The notes beneath the pieces were generated by a model that saw only the letters and a list, made by a program, of their open reading frames with translations, searched no databases and had not been told where the DNA came from. The translations under genes and the position numbers were made by a program. A stretch of 64,000 nucleotides of DNA. Origin: Dasypus novemcinctus. Taxonomy: Eukaryota > Chordata > Mammalia > Cingulata > Dasypodidae. The stretch is taken from positions 36,700,365 through 36,764,364 of the forward strand of contig NC_080673.1 in NCBI RefSeq assembly GCF_030445035.2, written 5' to 3'. Shown piece after piece: positions 47,901 through 56,900 of this stretch (positions within the stretch are counted from its first letter, which is position 1; the number at the start of each line of letters is the position of its first letter).

Positions 47901-50900
47901 AACCTTCTTCACAATATTTTACTGTGTCACAGCCCTGAGGATAGAAATGTAACTTCTGGATTGTCTAAGTTTGCAATAGTGATGTGACTAATTTACCTTT
48001 AATTAATAGATTTTGATGCTTAAAATGGGATTTTTGGTTTTTTCTCTCTGTTCTTTTAATTTGAAAATCTAGAAGATGGACCTATATCTTGTAGGTTCCC
48101 AGATTCTGCTAACTTTACTTGTTTTGATGTATGTTATATTTAAAGATGTTGTCATCTTGATTTAAACAGTATTCAGTGATAATAAATAATAGTCCCCACC
48201 CTCTTTTGTATTTTTAAACAGTGTGGAGGATGCTGGGCCTTCAGTGTGGTAGAGGCAGTGGAATCTGCAAGTGCAATAAAAGGGGCATCTTTGGAAGATC
48301 TAAGTGTACAGCAGGTCATCGATTGTTCATACAATAATTATGGCTGCAATGGAGGGTCTACTCTCAATGCTTTGAACTGGTTAAATAAGGTGAGTAGTTT
48401 CTTAACCTATTAACTCTTTGTTTCCCCTTTGACTTATTTCATATGTGTTCAGAATTCAAACAATTTACTCTCTTGCCAAATGATCATTACAGGTGCTCAA
48501 ATTTAAATAACCAAAACTTGAATTAATTTAATCACAAGATTTAAAAATTAATTGCTTCTATGTATATCGGGCATCAAGAAATAAAAGGGTAAAAAGTTTT
48601 ATCTGAAATTTATATTCATAAAATATTTTGGTGTGTTTTTTTTTTAAGTATTTCTTACTAAGTAAATGCTTGTTTGCAGATAAATGGCACATAATGACTC
48701 AGAAGGAAGAGACCATGGTGATTGTTCATGTCTATAGAATTTCTGAATAGTAAGGTAAAAAGGAACATTAGAGTCAGCTAATTCAGTAACTCTTTTTATA
48801 GATGAAGAAATAAGACCTGAGCAGTGAAATCACTTTGCCAAGTCAGTAGCTAAGGAGACCTACACCTTAAGTCCTCAACTTCCTAGTATGGTTTACCCAA
48901 TATATTACTGTGTGTCACCAAATTCTTAGGGCACTCTCTAACCCTTTCCCAGATTCATTGACTTACAGTAAGTAAGCAGTAAGGGCACTATTATGTATTT
49001 TTTTTTCTCTCTTTTTTTTTGTCTTTATTTTTTTAATATTACATTCAAAAAATGTGAGGTCCCATATACCCCCAACCCCCTGCCCCACAATGAGGTTCCC
49101 ATATACCCCGCACCCCCTTCCTCCCACTCCTCCCCCCATAGCAACAATCTCCTCCATCATCATGAGACATTCATTGCATTTGGTGAATACATCTCTGAGC
49201 ACCACTGCACCTCATGGTCAATGGTCCACATCATAGCCTTCTCTCTCCCACAGTCCATCCAGTGGGCCATGGGAGGACCTATAATGTCCGGTAATTGTCC
49301 CTGCAGCACCACCCAGGACAACTCCAAGTCCTGAAAATGCCTCCACGTCCCATCTCTTCCTCCCACTCCCTACCCCCAGCAGCCACCGTGACCACTTTCT
49401 CCACACCAGTGCCACATTTTCTTCGATTACTAATCACAATGGTTCATGAATAGAATATCAGTAAGTCTACTCTAATCCATAGTCTATTCCTCCATCCTGT
49501 GGACCTTGGAATGGTTATGTCCACTCCACATCTATATCAAGAGGGGGCTTAGATTCCACATGGATGCTGGATGCAATCTTCCTGCTTTCAGTAGTAGGCA
49601 TTCTTGGCTCCATGGTGTGGTGGTTGACCTTCAACTCCATGTTAGCTGAGTGGGGTAAGTCCAATAAACCAGAGTGTAGGAGCTGAAGTCTGTTGAGGCT
49701 CAGGGCCTGGCTATCATATGGTCAGTCCAGAGATTCAGGTCCCCTGGGTATATATTAAACCCCAGCACCAACTACAGTTCCAATAAAAGTAACAGGAGAG
49801 ACTTGTGAATGTATTTTTTTAATGTCATGAAGGCAGACTTCCCAAATCATGTCATTTTCGGTCACTGTATTCCAGGAGCACTCTCTACACATTGTGGGTG
49901 ACATTGAATTGTGTGTCCCTCCCTTCCAGCAACTCACTGTTCAAGAAAGGAGGATTCTATCAGACAGCTATAACAATCGTGACACATGCACGATTAATGG
50001 CACAGGGGAAAGTGGACAGAAAGAAGGCTTGACCTTCTTTGATCGTTGTCATGTGGGTAAACCATTGTGCTGAACGAGTCTCAATGACTTGCTAACACAG
50101 AACCAGAGGAACTAGAAGGAAAGCCTTGCCTTCTTGTAGCCTCAGGAGCCAGATGATTCTTGTCTTCCTTATTGGATAGATGGGACTCTAGGGAAAGAAG
50201 GAATAGGAAAAGAAGTAAAGAGAAAGAAGGATACTGACTGTAATTACCTAGGATATCCATTACAAGCTCCTGAAGATTTAATTACAACCTTAAAATGCAG
50301 GGAATACCGGCATGGTGAAGGTTATGGCCAAGGTGAACCTTATTTTGACATGTTGAAGTGAATTCTGTTTTACTTTTAAAAGAATTGAGTGAAAGTGAAC
50401 ACTTTGGGTGGTTATTTTCTTTTAGACGCAAGTAAAACTGGTGAGAGATTCAGAATACCCATTTAAAGCAACAAATGGCCTGTGCCATTATTTTTCTGGT
50501 TCACATTCTGGATTTTCAATCAAAGGTTATTCTGCATATGACTTCAGGTAAATGTCTTATTCTACAGTTCTTTTTCTCCATATTCCTTAATTTATCATCT
50601 ATTGATGATATAAAATTAATAACTTGATGGAAGTCATCACTGCATTTTCCTAATTGTTTTAAAACCTATATTTTACTGGATCAACTAATTGGCAATTACA
50701 ATAGAGCATTATAAGATGTTTTTTCTTTAATATGATATGTATGCCTTTCTATATGAAATTGCAATAGAAATAACAAACTTAAATTAACAAATGTAAATCC
50801 AATTTGAGGTATAAAATATATGTACCACTTTCCTCTTAAAAGTTTAAACTGTTATAATTCAATTAACATGTCTCAGTCTTAATGTTTAATCAATCCCAAT

Positions 50901-53900
50901 TCATTTTGCATATAGATTCTTCAGCTAATTTCAAAGTCTGATGACCAAGAAGCCTGTTTTAAACATTCTGTCACTTTTCAAGGCATAGGTTACTAGAAAT
51001 GCCTGAAGAAAAACTTTTAGTTTAGAAACAGGTATCAAAGGGTTTATTGCTGAAAATAAGTTATGTAGCATACACTAAAGCACGGTAAGAGTGTAGAGAT
51101 GAAGATAAACTAGAAAGAGCACTTGTGTTGGAGCTTGAAGGACAGGATGACTTTGGAAAGTTTCAAGAGAAAACAATCATTAAAAAAAACTTTCAAAGCA
51201 CATGAAAAACAAAAAGTTGACTAGAGAATTGTTGTGATCACCTGATAGAGGGCAAAATAGGTGTTCAGGGATGAGAAGAGCAAAGGAAGACTCAACTAAT
51301 TCATGGCTTCAATATTTTTTAAGTTATATGGAAGGAAACGTCACACTGTCTTTTGAAACAGAAGAGCAGAGGCATTAAATTGAATTTGGGTAAGGTAACA
51401 GAATACCCTATAACTTACTGATACTGAATATACAAGAATCTCTTGACCCAGATGGTGTCTACCCATGGGATCTCAAGGAAATCAAGGGTGAAATTGGATC
51501 TCTGAACAGAATGCAACCCCTCTAAATGAGTGTAACTATACCAAAGAACCGGCAAATTATCAACACAATTCTCATCCATAACAAGGGCTCTTGGGGGGAC
51601 CCTGGAACTGTACATGAGGGAGCTGCAATTCTACACCTGGCAGACTAAATCAGATCTATAATAAAATCTGCAGGACCACTGAGCACATTGACCAACACTT
51701 CCATTGAGGACAATGGCAATAAATATTCTAAAATGAGAAATCTTGCTTTGTGAGCCATCAATTACTTGAGAGTACAGGGAAAAGGTGTGGACAAGAAGAA
51801 ATGGGATTTTCAAAATGTCATTAAAAGGTATTCAGAGAATCCCTTGTCATGGGTAGCAAATTGAAAAAGTTAGAAAGAAGAAGAGGCATTAGTCTGTATG
51901 GGAGAAGAAGAATGCAAAGGAGATTGCTATTGGGCCTAAAATAGGATTTATTCAACCCTTTGATTAAGAAGAAGAGATCAATAAAAATTCTCCACATTTA
52001 CAGTGAAAACTAAGCTTTTCTTGCCAGAATGCTAAGCTTTTCCAGCTAAGCTGATAGTGTTAGACTCCTCAGGAAAACCTTTCATTGATTTTTGTCATCC
52101 ATGCAAACATTTATTTTGAACACAGTTTTAGGTCCTGGGAATTAGCACTGAACAACACAAACGTCAGCTCTCATGGACTACATTTTACTGAAAGAGACAG
52201 GAGATAAAACAAACAAAAATATGTATGATTATGTTAGCAGTAATTATTTTCAGAGAAAAAAAACAAAATGGGTGGGTTGGAATAGGAACTATCTGATGGG
52301 GGAGTTTACAAAACATTTTAGAAAGGGATATGAATCACTGAAAAGTAAAATTTGAGTGAAGAACTGAAAAAGGGAACATAGCCATGCAGAAATATCCTTC
52401 CTAACAGAGGGAACTTTAAGTGCAAAGGCCCTGTGGCAGAAACATAACAGGCCTGCTTGTAAAGCAATGTGGAAACCAGTGTGAAAGTGCAGAGATGCCG
52501 TCATAGAGATGACCAGTTAGTAACCTAAAAGGAGTCAGTTCATGTCAGGTCTTAATGGTTATAGGGATATCTTTAGCTTTCACCCTAAGTGAGATGTAAA
52601 ATCATTTGAGGGTTTGAGCAGAGGATGACCTGGTCTGACTCACATGTTGACATGATCACTTTCATTTCTACAAGGAGAGAACAGACTCAAACCAGAGTAA
52701 GAACTGTAAAGAGGAGAGAGAATGGACTGGATTGCATGATGATTTGGAGCCAAGAAAGGAGATGATGTGTATGAACTTGTGTAGTCACTGCACTTGCCTT
52801 GTTTCATCAGCTTCAATTTGAGGGCATCAGAGACCCCACCCCTTCACCAATGACAGGACCACCTACTCAAACCAGTCCTGCATTGTGGGAAAATCAGCCG
52901 GAAGGTTCTGTTTCAGGCATCCAGGTGACAGGCCCTGGAGACCTGAACTACAGTAGCAGTGGTGTGAAGATTTGAGGAACACCTTTCAGATGAAAATATC
53001 TCCTTAACAATTACTTTGATATGCTGAGATCTCCTCATGAGGGAAGAAGGAAGCCGCTGAGAAAAACCATCTGGACGGGCACAGCCTGCTCTCTTGCTGT
53101 CACTCACGGCCCTGGACCCTGGCTGGAGACTGTCTTCCATGCTGTGCCCACAGCAGGAGGCGAGAAGAACAAGCTGAGGCACTACCAGGCTCCTGGTGAA
53201 CTTTAAGGTGAGAAACTCTCCCAAAAACTTGTGCCCAGCCAGACAACACATATCCATCATCCCAGAGAACAGAAAACCTGGATACTTGCAACCATCAGGC
53301 AGTATTTTAGCCAAAAGTTCTGACTCCATTTCCAGATACTAAGTTGGCAAAATCTATCAGAAAAAGCCTTGTCTGTCTATGTGAAAGGTAGAGATCAGAA
53401 GGAGGCAAGAGGGTCCATTTGAAATTCTTGAGGCTGAGCCTGAATCTCCTTGGTTCGCCTGGAGGCAGAATTCAGAAAAGTAAAACTTTGAGGAACAAAG
53501 GTGTCACTACACTCACGTGTATGGAAACCTCCAGATCCTGAAGGCCATCTCACACCCGGCGGTAATAAGGTAAGCACATTAGGGCACTGACAGTGTACCT
53601 CTTGCAAAACAGTCATTACATGGGAACAGACAGAAGAGCAAATAAACACTCCAAGGCTGTGAAACCTGATGATCACAACCCCCTGAACCAGCTGACGGGG
53701 TGAATTTGCAATTTGGATATGTGGTGGCAATTGGCAGGAAACTTGGCAGATTTGCTGTGGCGTACTGGAGTCTATAAAGGAAAAATTGTTTTAAAAAAAT
53801 AATAATAAAGAACAGATTGAACAGGGCAAGGATAGTTAGGAGTAGAGTTGCTAGCTTTAGCAAATAAAAATACAGGACACTCAGTTAAATATGAATTTTA

Positions 53901-56900
53901 GGTAAACAACAAATATTCTACAATAGAAGTATACCCAAATATTTGTTTATCCCAAATATTGCATGCAGCATACTTATATTTATGAAACAGGGCGGTAATC
54001 ATAGAGGAAAACAGAAACAGGTTTGCTATTTCAAACAGAAGGTATTCAATGTAGGAGATCTTAGGTCCAGCAATCAAGAGAGTTGAAAGTTTACAACTGG
54101 GATGCTGAAATAAATCAGAAATAAATAGTTGTAGGAAGCATCTGCCACTTCTGAGCTGGGTGAACCAAAGGAACAATGTGATGTCATTAAAACCTAGGAA
54201 TTCAAAGGAGTGGTCCAGTGGACCCACTTAACCCGTAGTGAGACCTCTGGAAAAGGACCATCTACAGCTAATGCTTGGACGTTTGTTGAAGAGTGCTATC
54301 TGCTGGTTCTACAAGCGTCTGAAGAAGTGGGGAACTAGAGCTGACTGGAGAAAAATTGGAAAATTTTCCCTTCTTTCCCAGGCTTCTATAGCCTTATGCC
54401 TCCAGTCATCACATAATCAGAAGCCATATACCAAGGAAACAGTAAAATTTAGGAGAATTCTTTGAAGTGTGTAGGTTTTTAATATTTCTGCTCTTTAAAA
54501 TGAATAATAAGCTCACAAAACCAAGGCATAATGACATGACCATTTTTAACAATTTACATTTTGATACTCCATCCTACTTTGGGATAGTAATGGAAATAAA
54601 GATACTCTATGGAATCTTTTAAACTTTAAATATATAGATAGTGGCATAATCAGATACAATTAAGATAGATCAAGGTGAATATCATATGAAATAAGACTTT
54701 ATCAGCAGATATCCATGTATGAAAGTAATAAGTGTCTCATGCAATCTTCACAAAAGACCAACACCTGTCTGAAAGACAACTGATAGCAGTGCCACTCAGG
54801 TCTGGGACTAAATGGAACATTTACTTGGCCGAGCCTTACTATGGCATGTCGTCCTATTTCTTATTTTCCAGGATCTTTGCTAGGCTTTTCTCATCCCTGC
54901 CTCAAAGCAGGGATTTTCTTTTTTTGCCTTTAGGAATACCAGGGATTGAACCCTGGACCTCGTACATGTGAAGCAGGTGCTCAACCACTGAGCTACACCA
55001 CTCTCCTGGGGATTTATATTCAATTGTTTCTTTGACGCCACACTGTTAATAACCCTTTACTTTCTAAAATTATTTTTCCTTCTTGATCTCTTCTTTCTCT
55101 TATGCTGTCTTCCCTAACTGGGTCTTTGATGTGATGTATTTATAGTATATCATTTGTTGCCATAAATAGGTGGAGATATCTGTGTTCTGTTTAATACAAG
55201 GCTAATCCCAGGTAGTATACTTGGATTATAAACTGTGAAAAGGATTTAAATGCAATAAAATAGACTTTATACACAAAAACATCCTGAAGAAAATTTGTTT
55301 ATTAGATGGCTTGGAGAGAAAAGAGCGAAATGATGTTTGTTATAAATTGAAAGCATAGCTCATGTGCTAGGCACCTTTCATTTTATCCCTCTATCAATTC
55401 TGCCAGGTAGATGAAATGAGTCCAGTTTCAGGTGGAATTTGAACCCAGTTATGAAGAGCTTACCTTACTATGTTGCCTTTTAAGAATTTTGCCTTTTAAG
55501 GGTTTTTCCTTGTCCCAGGGAAATCTGAATGGATTCCAATTATTATTAGAGTAGCAAAACAAATTCCTACTTATATTAATAAATGTCAAAAAAAACCAGA
55601 GTTTAACAGATAATATGAATAAATGTTTAAAATGAATGCATAGTTTCTATTTCAATAACTTTCCTGATCTGTAGATAGAGTATCTCCTTGGTAGAAATTG
55701 GTTTCCAGCTGGGTATGGTGAGGTATTATTTACTCTTTCAGGCCATTAATCCACCCATGACTTGCTGCAGTAATAAACTACCAAATGCTATCCTAATGGC
55801 CTGAAATATCACTATCTTGTTTTCAGTATCCTTTACCCACAAGGCTGACCTTTAAAAAATGTAAATAGTGGCTTAATCACATACTATTAAAATGGATGAA
55901 GGCTGAAATTATGTAAGGCTTTATTGATAGATGGTCATGTATGAAAGCAGTAGCTGTCTTTTTCAGTCGTCACAATCTAGCCCCTAGTTCTGCTTGCATC
56001 TTCACATTTATCCTATAATAATATATTTTTTATATTATATTATATTATATTATATTATATTATATTATATTATATTTATTATACTAATCACTTTAGAATG
56101 GGCCTTCTTGATTTTCTCTGAGATTCACTTATGTTGGAAATAAGTTGTTTGGTCTCCTGATTCTCATATAGTGTGGCAGAGATAACAAGGTACCTCCATA
56201 AATGAAGTCTTCTCTTTCCCTAATAAAAAATTACCCCTATATTTTATCTGGATGCTTTGCTGGCCAACTCCAAAAATCCATTTCCCATCTTCCTTGAAGC
56301 TAGATCTAGCCATGTAACTGAGTTCTGGCCAATGAACTCTATGCAGATATTTGCAGGAGTGCTGTATGTTACTTTTGGGGAGCCTTTTCAACAAGCATAT
56401 AGCACTTTTTCTCATTTCCTATTTCATGCTGAATGAAATATGCACTAAATGGCTGGACCTCCGGCAGCCATCTTGGACTGTGAATTGAACTTGGGGATGG
56501 AAAGCTCACCTAACAGAACAACAATAGGGTAAGAGCCTAGGTTCCTGACATTCTGAAACCCTGTGCCAGTCCTGGACTACCAGTCTCTCAGGCTTTTTTA
56601 GCTTCCATTGTTTAAGGTCTTCTGTAATTGCCACCAAACCTGCTCCTAACTAGGTACAGATTAAATAACTCATTTTCATAAAGTAGTCTTTTATCTTAAA
56701 AATAAATTCATTAACCAAATATCTCCTCTCTTGATAGTGACCAAGAAGATGAAATGGCGAAAGCACTTCTTATCTTTGGTCCTTTGGTAGTTATAGTAGA
56801 TGCAGTGAGTTGGCAAGATTATCTGGGAGGCATAATACAACATCACTGCTCTAGTGGAAAAGCAAATCATGCAGTTCTCATAACAGGGTTTGATAGAACA

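Larger units (their letters stand above)
44750..48221 (+). other. CTSO: CTSO intron 3, 3.5 kb
   Basis: GT-AG. Besides the solo LTR at 46,107-46,620 and the L2 at 47,500-47,800, the block 45,230-46,020 looks repeat-derived (two A-runs at 45,310 and 45,377; a 97-codon minus-strand frame at 45,691-45,984 of no recognised family). 46,626-47,499 shows nothing identifiable. Confidence 0.85.
50548..56737 (+). other. CTSO: CTSO intron 5, 6.2 kb
   Basis: GT-AG. Holds CR1/L3, L2, an unassigned GC-richer block with an A-rich end, a palindromic MER53-like piece, a short tRNA-SINE, a related sequence pair, a pentanucleotide run and an old LTR (separate entries). 50,548-51,400 and 55,980-56,020 show nothing recognisable. 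Confidence 0.9.

Noticed and set aside
54925-55013. Possible tRNA-Ala gene on the minus strand
   Set aside because: The A- and B-box are tRNA-like, but no paired acceptor stem or proper 3' end is present; it is a SINE head.
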